Origin: Epiperipatus broadwayi
Taxonomy: Eukaryota; Onychophora; Udeonychophora; Euonychophora; Peripatidae
Assembly (NCBI GenBank): GCA_028023455.1
Contig: JAQFVV010000043.1
Location: 2,045,483-2,109,482, forward strand
DNA: 64,000 nucleotides
Direction: 5' to 3'
Shown here: piece by piece, positions 33,010-43,789 of the stretch
How the letters are laid out: each line of letters opens with the position of its first letter
Numbering within the stretch: the first letter of the stretch is position 1
Translations under genes and position numbers: made by a program
Notes under the pieces: model-generated
The model's input: only the letters and a program-made list of their open reading frames with translations
Database searches by the model: none
Told to the model about the DNA's origin: nothing

Positions 33010-34500
33010 AAAAATGTGAAGCTATTGATCATATATATGCCAGCTTCAAACTATTGGAATTTGTTATAATATATGGACACTTAATCTTAAGGAAGCCACT
33101 CAGAAATTACCATGGAATATCATTATTATTCATTGTAGTAAAGATATTTTCAAAGATTTTGTTGAATGGGTTACTTCCAATTATGAATGTTTGCTTATCA
33201 GAGCTCATTGTGGTTTAGATAATCAAAATGCACTGCAAACTTAATTTTTGTTGCTAGGCAAATGCAAAAAAAATGTTGAGTCAGATGATATAATTTATAT
33301 ATTGCTTGTGTTATTTTAATCAAGGCATTTGATTTAGACAATTGGAAAGATCTGTGACACTGTTTGAAATTAGTTGACTGAGCACCAAACTATATTCCAC
33401 ATTACCAACTTCTCTATACAATGAGAAAAAAAAAAAATTACTACAAGAGAAAAATATGAAACATCTGAAATAAAAACTGATATTAAACAAGAATGTATAA
33501 TAGTTCCAACTTTGTTTTCCATTTTTATGATAGTGGATCTTTGGACATGTCCATTGATGGCCTCATAAAAATGCAATATAAATTTTCAGTTTGAGCTAAT
33601 TGTAAAATTATACACTTCATCTTCTTGATTTATAGAAGCTTCTACAAAATATTCTTAATGTTTTGGATGCAACTTGTAAAGGCTATAATAACAAAGAAAA
33701 ATCGTTAGCAACTTTTAGTTTGTATGGTTATCAACTTGAAAAATATGAATCAATTTAAATATCCTGGTAACTTTTTAGATAAAATGTGGATTTAAATATT
33801 GAGACTCCAATGAGCTGCTTCATTTAGTATATTAACAAATAGGTCATTTCATCATGAAAATATAATTATTGCAATTAAATTATATATATATACAGGTTTT
33901 TTATTTGTCCAATTTATTGTATGGAAGTGAGACAATGACCTATACTACCCACGCAACATAAAGACTTAAAAAAATTTCATTAAAGAATGTTCAGTATGAT
34001 TCTAAAAATATGATATTGACATCACAAGATCAATAATTATATCTTCTTATTACGGGAAGTGATATAATCAAATTTACTATTGTAAAGACACATCTGGACT
34101 GGACATGTGGAATGAATGAATGAGATTTAAAAAAATTTTCATTAAAGAATGTTCATTATGATTCTAAAAATAAGATATTGAGATCACAAGATCAATAACT
34201 ATATCTTCATTTTACTGGAAATGATATAATAGAATTTAGTATTGTAAAGACACATCTGAACTGGGTATGTGGCATGAACGAATGATAATAAGATATTTTA
34301 TACTGAACTTGAATAGTTTTGTGATGCAGGCAGACTTTATTTACATTATCAAGATAATCTCAAAGATAATCTAAAGAAGCCCAATATTAATTATTTTCAT
34401 TGAAAAGATATGACCAATAATAGAATATAATAGAGAGTAAGATAAAGTTCATTGCATAGGTTAAAACATAATCTCATAAAATCTAAGTCCTGATGAATGA
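33010..34500 (+). pseudogene. Second LINE type: RT and C-terminal remnant with tandem duplication
   Basis: The RT part is readable across several frames: AHCGLDNQNALQT (C-GF-G-GT region), LLGKCKKNVESDDIIYILL (RQ-QEKC-E-N-LYI-FVDL region) and KQECIIVPTLFSIF (KQGC-LAPTLFS). The C-terminal part has LLYGSETMTY, HLDWTCGM (LRWTGHV-RM) and LYLHYQDNLKDNLKKPNIN (RYKD-LK--LK--NI). These blocks belong to a common animal LINE type different from the one at 34930. A segment of about 162 bp is repeated in tandem (33962-34123 and 34124-34285), encoding the LLY-to-WTGH part twice. Stops and frameshifts are frequent. Confidence 0.75.
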
Positions 34501-34930
34501 TGTATGTGGGTGTATTTGTACTACATAGATTGGGTTGGGCTATCATTACAAAACTCAACTTTAGAATGACCAATTATATGTTTATGAATAATTGTTAATA
34601 ATGATCGATAAAAATTAATACATGGACAATTTAGAAAAGTAGAATTTAATAAGAATTAAAATTTCCAAATATTGGAAATGAAAAAAAAAACAACAAATAA
34701 ATTGATCAAATCTTATATTAAAAAGAATTATCAAAAATGATTTATAAAAAAAGACAAAGAGTTATAGATGAGTCTAAAGAAAATGAGTAGTCGCGTTAAT
34801 TAAAAAAATAAATAAACAAAATGGAGATGATATAAAAAAGTATATGACTTGTCTTCAAGTAAAAAATATGTAATAACAATATATATATATATATAGAGAG
34901 AGAGGGGTAATAAGAAAGGTGGCAGCAAAA
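34500..34930. other. AT-rich spacer, no gene seen
   Basis: A/T-rich with a TA/GA microsatellite at 34885-34907 just before the LINE. Nothing else. Confidence 0.5.
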
Positions 34931-34942
34931 AGGAGTTTGCTG

Positions 34943-35164
34943 TTAACTGAAAGGAGACCCTTTGATTCCTCTTGGAAGTCTTAAAGGAACCAAGCAGGGA
35001 AAATTCCTAATGTCCACTCCAGACATTCTTGTCATTGCAACTGTTTTTACTATGTGATTATTCATATAGTATAGACCATGGATAGGCTGCTCATCAACAT
35101 GCATTAGCCTGCATGGTAAGTTTATTGGCTTTTTATCTCTGAGTTTAAGATTAAGAAAAACCAA
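34943..35164 (-). CDS. Antisense open frame in the LINE 5' region, unrecognised
   Basis: A 73-codon frame runs opposite to the LINE (start MVFLNLKLRDKK, then CRLMHVDEQPIHGLYYM, ending LRLPRGIKGSPFS). The second LINE copy on the minus strand has the same segment in the same relative orientation at 48793-48915, with MVFLDLKLRDKK and CVDKQ kept, but closed by a stop after 40 codons. I do not recognise the protein. It may be a real antisense product of this LINE family, part of a host-derived 5' segment, or a frame open by chance in a conserved 5' UTR. Two copies alone do not settle it. Confidence 0.35.
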   Translation of the reverse strand: MVFLNLKLRDKKPINLPCRLMHVDEQPIHGLYYMNNHIVKTVAMTRMSGVDIRNFPCLVPLRLPRGIKGSPFS

Positions 35165-35344
35165 GGTCTTTCTTCTAAGTTGCCTGATAAGAATGTGCGT
35201 GTGAATGAAAAAAATATATTCTAATAGATATTTACAATTTTATGACAGACAAAAATAAATTATGGCTCTTATTTCCAGGAGACTGTAAAGCCACCAGCCA
35301 AGACAGCAGTTGGTAGCCAAAGGTGGAGGGTTATAAGAATCCCC

Positions 35345-36640
35345 ATGATTGCAGACCCAGCTTGCCATTTGATGATGATTCTTTATTTAGGTTCTTACAA
35401 CTTCAGATCACTTTCAAATGAAGGAAGATTGCAAGAATTGGAAAAAATGTTTCATATTAAATGGGACATTATTGAACTTTGTGAAGCTAGAAGAAAAGGT
35501 GGAGGACATGTACTCTATTACAAAGACACAAATATTGGAAGTATAAGTGGAGTAGGATTCTTTATAAATAAAAACTGACAGCACAATATTGAGGAGCTTG
35601 ATAATGTATTGGACAGAGTGGGAAGGTTAGTTATTCAACTTAATAGCAGATACCAAATGCAGATAATTCGGGTTTATGCCAAACAAGTTCTCATAATGAT
35701 AAAATAGTAGTTGATTTTTATATGAACATACAAAAGGCTTTTGATCAGACCAAGCATTTTAAAATTCTTATGGGATACTTTAGTGCTAAAATTGGTAAAC
35801 AAATTAAAGATGAAAGTGCTATAGGTAATTTTGGTTATGGTACTAGAAATGAGAGAGAACATACACTTGTGGAGTTTGCAGAAAAAGAAAAACTGTATAT
35901 TAAAAATTCTTTTTTTGAGAAAAAATGTTAAAAGGAAATGGACATGGAAGCATCCAAATGAAGATACAGTGGAATAGGATTATATTTTGACTAATAGAAA
36001 ATACATATTTCAAGATAGTAATGTTCTTAATAAATTTAACACAGGAAGTGATCATTGATTAGTAAGATCACATGATCACTATCTCATACTAGCACAATAA
36101 TTGTTATTAAACAATTCAAAACAAAACAACACTCTCCATATAGTAGTGCCATCTTGTGCTAACAAGAGCAATCAATGGATGCCAGAAGGCTCCTCACTGA
36201 TGAAGGCCACAAGCCAGAAACTAGTCTGGGGATATTGGATGAGTAGGCACTAGATAGGGATTTTATGCACAAGCCTTCTGGCATCCATTGATTGCTCTTG
36301 TTAGCACAAGATGGCACTACTATATGGAGAGTGTTGTTTTGTTTTGAATTGATTAGTAAGATGTAAGATATGTGTTAATGCAAGACTAGAGACAAAAATT
36401 ATTAAGAAAAACCAATATTTACAGTTGATATTCCTAATTTTCAGAAACATTCTAACGAATTTAAATTAAAACTTACAAATCGGTTTCAAGTATTAGTAGA
36501 TTTTGAACATGATTCAGATTTGAATGAAATTAATATGAAAATAACTGATACACTTTTAAAAACTGCAACAAAGATAGCTGGCAGAAAAAAGCAACAACTG
36601 ACCAATAAAACTAGAGAACTTATGAAGAAGAAGGAATATG
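35345..36640 (+). pseudogene. LINE endonuclease domain, broken
   Basis: The domain nicks target DNA to prime reverse transcription. Visible blocks: LGSYNFRSLSNEGRLQEL (usual GT-N-RTL start), IIELCEARRKGGG, SGVGFFINKN, an in-frame stop at 35576, IIRVYAKQV, HFKILMGYFSAKIG and GFG/GYGTRNEREHTLVEFA, then after a shift RKWTWKHPNEDT and NTGSDH. The Asp of the GDFNAKIG motif is changed to Tyr (GYFSAKIG), which would destroy metal binding. The GSDH catalytic block near 36050 is followed directly by the family A insertion, and coding resumes at 36363 with RCKICVNARL. RTE-like endonuclease order fits. Confidence 0.82.
36069..36347 (+). mobile_element. Foldback element, family A, inside the LINE, 15-bp duplication
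   Basis: ATTGATTAGTAAGAT is repeated exactly at 36054-36068 and 36348-36362. Removing the 279-bp insert and one repeat restores a contiguous LINE reading (SDH-LVRCKICVN), as compared with GSDRQIMRCKICIN in the other copy. The insert starts CACATGATCAC (fixed family end). Its arms pair: ACACTCTCCATATAGTAGTG with CACTACTATATGGAGAGTGT, and GGATGCCAGAAGGCT with AGCCTTCTGGCATCC. The loop holds the hammerhead-like core: CTGATGA 36197-36203, AGGC-CACAA-GCCA, GAAAC 36217-36221. The insertion is younger than the LINE. Confidence 0.93.
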
Positions 36641-36859
36641 AAGATATACTAAAATGATGCATTAAAAAGGATTGAATATCTCAAATTTTGTAAAATAGTG
36701 CAAAAAATAGTTGATAGTGACCTAAGAAACTATAATTGTGAACTAACAAGGAAAGCTATAGAAGAGATTAAAAGTCTCAAGAGTAAAACAACATTTTGAT
36801 ATTGGTAAGAAACTTATATCTGCAATAAGAAAAAGAGATGGAACTATTACTAAAAGAGA

Positions 36860-37805
36860 GATGACATCATGAAATAGGTAGAAGAGTTCTATCAAGAATT
36901 ATATAGTAATAAAGAACAGATACCTCCAACAACTATTATATCTTCTGAATTGTCCAGAATTTTAAATGAAGAAGTGAGATATGCAATTAAATTTATGAAG
37001 AAGGGAAAAGCACCAGTTAATGATGGAATTATAATTGATATCTTAAAAGAATCAGGTGAAGAAAAAAAATTTTTTTGGCAAAGTTATATATCAAATGTCT
37101 AAATGGTAAAGATGTACCAGATGATTGGAAAAATGCAGTATTAATATTAATAAAAGGCGATAAAAAAGATATTAGAAATTACAGATCTATCAGTCTTTTA
37201 TCAGTTTTATACAAAAATTTTACCAAGATAATTACAACTCATCTACAGAGAACTTTGGATTTTAACCAACCAAAAGAACAAACTGGATCTTAACAGTGGT
37301 TTTAATACAATGGATCATATCCAAGTATTGAGAGAAGTTATAGAAAAGACAAATGAATATGAGCTGCTATTATACTTTGGATTTATAGATTATGAAAAAG
37401 CAAAGTAATTAAAGCATTAGATCATCAAGGTATTGACCCAGGATATTGTCAGATTCTGAAGAATATTTATAAAAATGCAACAGCAACAATTAATTTACAT
37501 AATGATACTAAGAAGATTAACATTGAGAAGGGTGTAAGACAATTATGACTCCATATCTCCAAAACGTTTTACAGCAGTGCTGCAAGAAGTATTTTCTGGA
37601 TTAAAATAGAAAGCTAAAGGAATAAAAATAAATGGAGATTATTTAAATTATTTAAATTTTGTAGATGATGTAATTGTTTTTGCAAGTAATGCTTCAGAGT
37701 TTCAGGAAATGTTGCAAGAGTTATTATTAGATGAAAGTAAGAACATAGGATTAAAGGTAAACATTAAAAAGACTAAAACAACATTCAATGAATTTTCTGA
37801 AAAGA
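36860..37805 (+). pseudogene. LINE reverse transcriptase domain, broken
   Basis: Blocks in order: EEVRYAIKFMKKGKAPVNDG (about 36970-37030), KCLNGKDVPDDWKNAVLILI, KGDKKDIRNYRSISLLSVLY and KIITTHLQRTLDF (37075-37293), FIDYEKA near 37380 (motif A, usually ID-EKAFD), FTAVLQEVFSGLK (about 37572) and FVDDVIVFASNASEFQEMLQ (about 37655-37715), whose VDD is the YADD/FADD catalytic box with both Asp kept. A stop follows TGS at 37291, and further shifts occur at 37400 and 37545. Length and order match RTE-like RTs, so this was an autonomous LINE once. Confidence 0.82.
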
Positions 37806-37979
37806 AAAAAAAATAAAGATTGATAATGATGAGTTACAAGAAGTTAACTACAAATACATTGGTCAGATTATTACTACAGGTGGAAACATAATGGATGAAA
37901 TTAATCATAGAATTGAATTTGTTTAAAGTGCTTTTTGGTAGAAATAATATTAAAAGGAAATATGCTTATGTAATTGAAA

Positions 37980-38395
37980 AGTAAGGTTTTTAATGAATGT
38001 GTTTTACCAGTTCTTACTTATGGATCTGAAACTTGGACATTTAATAGAAGAGCAATACAGAAACTTCAGACAGTATGGAGAGATATATTAGGAGTAACTA
38101 GAAGAGATTGAAAACATAATACATTGGTAAGAGAACAAATAGGTGTTACTAACATCATTGAGAAGATTAGAAGTAGAGTTGGGCTGTACATATTGCTAGA
38201 AGAGATGATAATAGATGGACAATTGAAATATTAAACTGGATTCCAAGAGATTGTAAAAGACCCAGAAAGAGACCACATGTGAGATGGATGGATGAAATAA
38301 GAAAGCATATAGGAATGATGTGGAGAAAAGAGGTTAAATATTGGAGAAGATGGATTGAACTTGAAAAGACTTTCATCCTGCGTTGTTATATCAAA
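37980..38395 (+). pseudogene. LINE C-terminal region
   Basis: FNECVLPVLTYGSETWTFN, RRAIQKLQTVWRDILGVTRR and the AGHIARRDDNR / RDCKRPRKRPHVRWMDEIRK-type wording are recognisable across two frames. It ends TGGATTGAACTTGAAAAGAC, the family's usual 3' wording. The function of this tail (after RT) is not established; in RTE-like LINEs it is assumed to help RNA binding. Compared with 30100-30492 and 42102-42483, this is the copy still attached to its RT. Confidence 0.82.
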
Positions 38396-39900
38396 AAATT
38401 ACTAATTTAAATCATCTCTGTCTAATGTGGCTTAGTTTACTTTGCTTAGAAATAAACTAATTTCATTTAGACTAATTTTCATTTTTTTCAAAACTACTTC
38501 CCTTTTTTTCTAACGACTCGTTTGGCATATGACTGTGTTAATGTTTTATATTAAGATTTGTAGCATGACTTATAGTTTTAAACTTCCATTTGAAGATAAG
38601 AAATAAAATGATAAATTGAAACCCCCTAAGCATTTTACTACTTTCTAACTTTTACTTTTTCAGAATTTCAATTCTATAACATAAACAATTCTATTAAAAC
38701 AAGTATGTATGTAGGCATACACATTTTTATAAGATACTTGTTAGTTATCTCAATTTTTGCAATATGATTATAATAGTTTAGTTTTTTTTTAAAAAATAAT
38801 TAAAGAGATAAGTTTTATCTGATAATAAAATGCTATATAATGTTCTTCCCCCCCCCCCCAATCCTTAAACAAAGATATGTCAATAACACATAAAAAATTT
38901 CAACTCAATCCAATATTAATTCTTTTTTAAAAAATTCAATTAGAAACCAATCAATTACTTTTATTCTTAAGAAATTTATTGTTTTCTAATTATTGTTTAA
39001 AAATTACAATGAATATACTAAATGGGGAGTATTTAAGCGAGGCCAATGTCTATAAGACCCTAAGCATAAGTTGATTTCGGTTGTGGCTGAGTTCATTCTG
39101 TATATATTTTGTACCTAGGCTGCAATTACTTTTGAATTATTTTTTTATATGAAAACAAAACTTTACTGACAGTTTAAAGACAATTATTATTTCAAACTTA
39201 TAATTACGTTTAGTAATTATTATTATTTTTTTTAGCGAACAAGATCAATTGATTACAGTATTCAAAATTGTACCATCCTAATCACATTATAACTCATGGA
39301 AAATTCACTTTAAAAATATATATATAGCCTTTTTAAGGCATATATCAAAGCTTGTTAAATTATAGTTAGAATAGATAATTTCATCATCAAATATGGTCAG
39401 ACTAAAAAAAAAATCACATTTCAATATATAATAATAATGGTCAACTCACTTAATTTTGGATAATGATAGAAAATACATTTATACACCAGAAACATAACAT
39501 TGGACAAATGCTGACGTGGGTTAGAAAATAAATATGCTCTCAAAAATACTATTAATTAATGCACAGACTTGTTAAAAGGTTTTTTTCTATCAGCTTGTGA
39601 TCTACCTTTGGTATCACTCCATAAATTAATGAAATTATCAGTAAATATTTACTGCCATCATTTACTAGTATTTGTTGAATTTATCTTATTCGTTTATTTT
39701 ATTAAAAATATTTATTAAATGCAACCCAGTATATATATATCCTTTGAACAAATATTTCCTTGTATAAATATCCCCTTCCTCCCACAAGATGGATAAATAC
39801 TTATCTAATAATTTCTTTTACGCAAAAAACAACAACAATAACTTCGAAATCTAGTCAGCTTTTCATTTTTAGTTCAAATCAAATGATTTGTCTTTTAATT
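38396..39900. other. AT-rich spacer, no gene seen
   Basis: A/T-rich, with a run of 11 C at 38849-38859 and a TA repeat at 39731-39740. No motif or known repeat family. Confidence 0.5.
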
Positions 39901-39916
39901 ATATACATATATATCG

Positions 39917-40150
39917 ATGAGGTGGAGTTGGGCTGGACATATTGCTAGAAGTGATGATAATAGATGGACAATTGAAGTTTTATACTGGATTCCAAGAGAT
40001 TGCAAAAGACCCAGAAAGAGACCACATGTGAGATGGATGGATGAAATACGAGGGTTTGCAGAAGTGATGTGGAGAAGAGAAGATGAAAATCAGCGATGAT
40101 GGATTGAACTTAAGAGAGACCCTCCTGCAGTGGATTGATAGAGGTTGACG
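39917..40150 (+). pseudogene. 5'-truncated LINE 3' end
   Basis: The frame reads WSWAGHIARSDDNRWTIEVL, then YWIPRDCKRPRKRPHVRWMD and EIRGFAEVMWRREDENQR before a stop at 40098. It is the best preserved copy of this LINE C-terminus in the window, since only the last codons are affected. It ends CAGTGGATTGATAGAGGTTG and GATGATAATAG. Confidence 0.85.
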
Positions 40151-40159
40151 ATGATAATA

Positions 40160-40840
40160 GATGTATATAGATATTTATTTGTCTTAGTAATTCTTTTCCA
40201 TAGAAATTACTTCTAACTTATTTATAAATAGAAATAATCTTCAACAACAACCCATTAAAATTCTAAGTGACGAGGAAAGATGATACAGTTCGTTATGTCT
40301 AAAAGCAAACAATGTTATTTGTATCATGCTTAGTTGCTAAACACGTTTTTCAGAAAAGAGATTTTACAAAAAACGCAAAGCTTCTTAATTAGATAAAGAT
40401 ATTCATTAAAATGCATATGATTTAACTCTAAAATTGAAATCGTAGATTAAATTATGTTAAAAAGAAAGTACCACAAGCAAAGTGCCCAGAGCACCAGAGC
40501 AAGATTTTATTCTACTCTGCCCCCTCCCCCCACTGAAAATAAAAAATCAATCTTGATTATTACATAATACTAACTACAGGGAAAGTTTATATTTACATAT
40601 TTCGTTATTTGATTTAGCGTTGACAAGCAGTAAATTGAAAAATTTCGCAAATGTCAATTAAAATAATATAAAGAAATTTGAAATATAGCTTTAAAAAGAA
40701 ATAGGATTGATTTAAGATCTTCATGCTATCTTTCCAAAGGGCTTTAGATTGGCCTCTATAAAGAGAATTGAGATAAGAGAGTAATGATCTTTTCTCTAAA
40801 AAAATTTTGACTTGTGCATTGGATTGAGAGTATTTCATTT
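40160..40840. other. AT-rich spacer, no gene seen
   Basis: No recognisable motif. A 74-codon minus-strand frame at 40614-40838 shows no family signature. Confidence 0.45.
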
Positions 40841-40855
40841 ACTTAATATTTAAAA

Positions 40856-41579
40856 AATAAACAATCACTGATAAACGTGTTTCGTGCTAATGCAGCACTC
40901 ATCAGTAGGTCCAGATTATCATCACACATAAATACAATCAATGTTCAGCTTATATTACGATAGCCAATCTTCATACTTTAATGGTGATTGTTTATCTTTT
41001 CGACATGTGTGTGATCAAGTGTGTCAGCAGTATGAGATAGCATGGATAGTTGAGGGTTGTGTGAAACTCTGAGTTCAAACCCACTATATATTACATATTG
41101 GAGTGCAGGTATGAAAAAACCTGTACTGTAAAAAAATCATATATTAAAATATAGTGCTATAAGGTCTGCCCATCCCTTGTATATGCATGTAAATGCATTA
41201 TGTCCTGTACATGAGGGTCAGACTGACTTATGGTCAACATGGATAGAATGAGAAGGTTGGCACCAATGTGGGCTTTGAGCATTCTGTCATCAGATTTTCA
41301 ATGAAATGGACAGCTGAAGATTTGTGGGGTGGAGTGGATTGAAGCCTGTCCATTAAAGTATGAAGATTGGCTATTTTAATATAAGCTGAGCATTGATTGT
41401 ATATATGTGTGGAGATGATAATTTGCACCAACTGACGAGTTCTGGTTTAGCACAAAATATGTATATTGGTGATTGTTTATCTTTTTGCCATGTGTGTGAT
41501 CAAATGTGTCAGCAGTATGAGATAGTGTAAATAGTAGTACAGGTATGAAAAAGCATGTACCATAGAAAAAATTCATATA
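40856..41579 (+). mobile_element. Composite family D element with 13-bp duplication
   Basis: TTAATATTTAAAA is repeated exactly at 40843-40855 and 41580-41592. Inside, an inverted left part (40858-40985) carries a hammerhead-like core on the minus strand. The direct tail part then appears twice, GGTGATTGTTTATCTTTT at 40983 and at 41468, a period of about 485 bp, with a second core on the plus strand (CTGACGA 41432-41438) between them. So one and a half units lie head to tail, plus an inverted 5' arm. A B-box-like GTTCAAACCC lies near 41073. The second tail has an internal deletion. Confidence 0.88.
40871..40945 (-). ncRNA. Best hammerhead-like core in the window (family D)
   Basis: Minus strand, 5' to 3': ATTTATGTGT (about 40938-40929), CTGATGA (40905-40899), perfect 5-bp hairpin GTGCT-GCATT-AGCAC (40898-40884), and GAAAC (40883-40879). 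ACGTTTAT follows. All core bases of a hammerhead ribozyme are present (CUGAUGA and GAAAC). ATGTGT can pair with ACACGT (one G-T) as inner stem III; the next two pairs are mismatched. The base following the stem III strand is G, which usually prevents cleavage, and stem I (GATGATAATCTGGACCTA) pairs poorly. The identification is from core, order and stems, not from activity. Confidence 0.5.
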
Positions 41580-41639
41580 TTAATATTTAAAACAATAAAT
41601 TGAATCCAGCAATTATAATTTTGCTTAAAGGTTTTGGCA

Positions 41640-41965
41640 ATGTTATATTGCTAAGGCTATTAATATATGGTGCAGCTGAAAATTATTCAGATCCATATAG
41701 CTATTTAAGTTACATAGCTGGATTAAAAGACATATGGGTGTCTGAAAGTTTCAGATTTTCTACTTGGTAATTAAGTATTCGATAAGTGCTGGGCTAGAGT
41801 TGGTATTTCGGATTTGGTGTCTGAATATCCTGACACATCACTGACAAAGCTGGTCTGGGAATAGGGATGGTTCTAAATAGGGATTTTGGAGGCTTTCTCT
41901 TGTGGAATTTGTTGGAAAGGCTTGTTTAGAGCTGTAGCACATTCATCATATAAATAATTGACCAA
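41640..41965 (-). repeat. Family C foldback fragment
   Basis: The wording TAATATATGGTGCAGCTGAA, AATTATTCAGATCCATATAGC, GAAAGTTTCAGATTTTCTAC and GATAAGTGCTGGCTAGAG-like text is the complement of the family C element at 43238 (43380-43565). TTTCTCTTGTGGAATTTGT near 41890 belongs to the same family. The core position reads CTGACAAAGCTGGTCTGGG, with both hammerhead-like boxes altered. Confidence 0.6.
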
Positions 41966-42101
41966 AATTCATTGACCAAAATTCATTAAAACTTAAATCA
42001 ATCAAAAAAATATGTTGAATTGTAATAATGTGAAACATGCATAGCATGAAATATTGAAACTAGAATGAAACTTCAGTACAATAATACAAATTATAACTTG
42101 G

Positions 42102-42483
42102 TTCTTACTTATGGATCTGAGACTTGGACTCTTAATAGAAAAGCAATACAGACTTCAGACCACTAACAAGAAGAGATCGAAAATGCAATGTATGGGTAAG
42201 AGAACAAACAGGTGTTACTGACCTCATTGAAAAAATTAAAAGATTGGAGTTGGGCTGGAAATATTGCTAAAAGAGATGATAATAGATGGACAATTGAAGT
42301 CTTAAACTGGATTCCAAGAGATTGTAAAAGGCCCAGAGAGAGATAACATGTGAGATGGATGGATGAGATGAGAAAGTGTGCAGGGGTGATGTGGAGAAGA
42401 GTAGCTAAAAATTGGAGAAGATGGATTGAACTTGGAGAGACCTTCATCCTGCAGTGGATTGATAATGGTTGGTGATGATGATA
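42102..42483 (+). mobile_element. 5'-truncated LINE 3' end with 9-bp duplication
   Basis: ATAACTTGG lies at 42093-42101 and 42484-42492. The insert begins in the block TYGSETWT (TTCTTACTTATGGATCTGAG) and runs to TGGATTGATAATGGTTGG-GATGATG, the LINE 3' end. It encodes RRDRKCNVWVREQTGVTDLI, IEKIKRLELGW-N, and WIPRDCKRPRER-HVRWMDEM, with a deletion near 42160 and small changes. It was made by truncated reverse transcription of the same LINE family as 34930-38395. Confidence 0.85.
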
Positions 42484-42499
42484 ATAACTTGGATCCCTC

Positions 42500-43227
42500 T
42501 ATGTGTGATTACACCTTTGTTTTCATAATTTAGATGGCACATCAATTCTGTAATGTTCCAGCATAAATTTAAAATTTAATAACATTAATATAAAAAAAAA
42601 TGTTACTTATACAATTCCTAGTAATTCTTATCATATTGAGACTTATAGAACATTGCACCTGACTAACTGTGACACTGGCTCTTACCAACTAAGGTTACTT
42701 GTAATCTTCAGCTGTGATAGTAACTTCAATCCACCTTGAATGTAATAGATGGTATAAAATGTTATCACATTTTTAATATTGTTTAGACTACCCCATATCT
42801 AAATTATTTATTGGCATTGAGCTTGTCTAAGTGCATACACAGAGGCAAAAACCTCCATACAGTGACTGATTTTAATGATTACTTATATATGTATATATAA
42901 ATAAATCAAAAGTTTCATTGCTCAGGTAATGTGACACTTTAATGCCAAAAGTGATAAAAATTATTGCTGTCCAGAGCGTTTTAGCTCTTAATTACATTAT
43001 TCTATCATTGAACTAACCTGCACAGGGCATATGTATATAAATACATACATAAAAATTATATGTAAGTTTATAACCTTTTATGAAAATGTTTAAACTTTTG
43101 TTTTTAAAACAACAATATTTTAAATACCTCCAAGTTATAAACTAGGCTGCAATTTATATTAATCTCTGACAACACATTAATTATTATAAAATGGTAACCA
43201 CAAATCGAGATTTGTAAAAGTTAAATA
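42500..43227. other. AT-rich spacer with a family A scrap
   Basis: Mostly A/T-rich. ACAGAGGCAAAAACCTCCATACAGTG at 42839-42864 is an arm piece of family A. Nothing else is seen. Confidence 0.45.
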
Positions 43228-43237
43228 TTTATATTAA

Positions 43238-43778
43238 ACTAAAATAATGAGCGAGCTAATAGCTCTATCAAGCTTTATTGATAAATGCCTCAAGAGAAAG
43301 CATTTAAAAAATAACTATCTAGAAACATTCCCATCCCCAAAACAGTTTCAATGTATTGGTTATCTTCCACGAGGTACTAGGATATTCCAGACACGAGATC
43401 CGAAATACCAACTAAAAGCCAGCATTTATCTAATAGTTAATTATTAAGTAGAAAATCTGACGATTTTCAGACACCTATATGTCTTCAAATCCAGCTATCT
43501 AACTTCAATTGCTATGTGGGCCTGAATAATTTTCAGCTATACCATATATTAATATCTTTACAATATAACATAGCTTAAGACTCACCTCACTGAAGATAGC
43601 CAATAGCTTGAAACTGGTTTGAGGATGTTTCTAGATAGAGATTTTTAAATGCTTTCTCTTGTGGCATTTATCAATAAAGCTTGTTAGGGCTATTAACATG
43701 TTCATTATTTTAGTTTATAATTCCAAGCTTATCAAGTTAAGTCATGTGACGTATGAATTGATTTTATTTCCTATTACG
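43238..43778 (+). mobile_element. Foldback element, family C
   Basis: Left arm 43238-43350 (GAGCTAATAGCTCTATCAAG, TTTATTGATAAATGCCTCAAG) is the complement of 43610-43730 (TTGTGGCATTTATCAATAAA, AGCTTGTTAGGGCTATTAAC). The core on the plus strand near 43588-43613 reads CTGAAGA, TAGC-CAATA-GCTT, GAAAC, the same plan as family A. The right end has AAGTTAAGTCATGTGACG, like family A. TTTATATTAA at 43228-43237 and 43779-43788 may be the duplication (10 bp, AT-rich, so weak). Confidence 0.7.
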
Positions 43779-43789
43779 TTTATATTAAT

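Larger units (their letters stand above)
34930..38395 (+). mobile_element. RTE-like LINE, near full length, plus strand
   Basis: In order it contains a 5' segment with an antisense open frame (34943-35164), an apurinic/apyrimidinic-type endonuclease (35345-36640, interrupted by a family A element at 36069-36347), a reverse transcriptase (36860-37800) and the C-terminal region (37980-38395). The 3' end lacks the long (TGA)n tail seen in other copies. The same architecture is found inverted at 45668-48990. All reading frames are broken. Confidence 0.85.

Noticed and set aside
38849-38859. C run as a G-quadruplex or telomere-like signal
   Set aside because: A single homopolymer tract without further G/C blocks; likely simple slippage.
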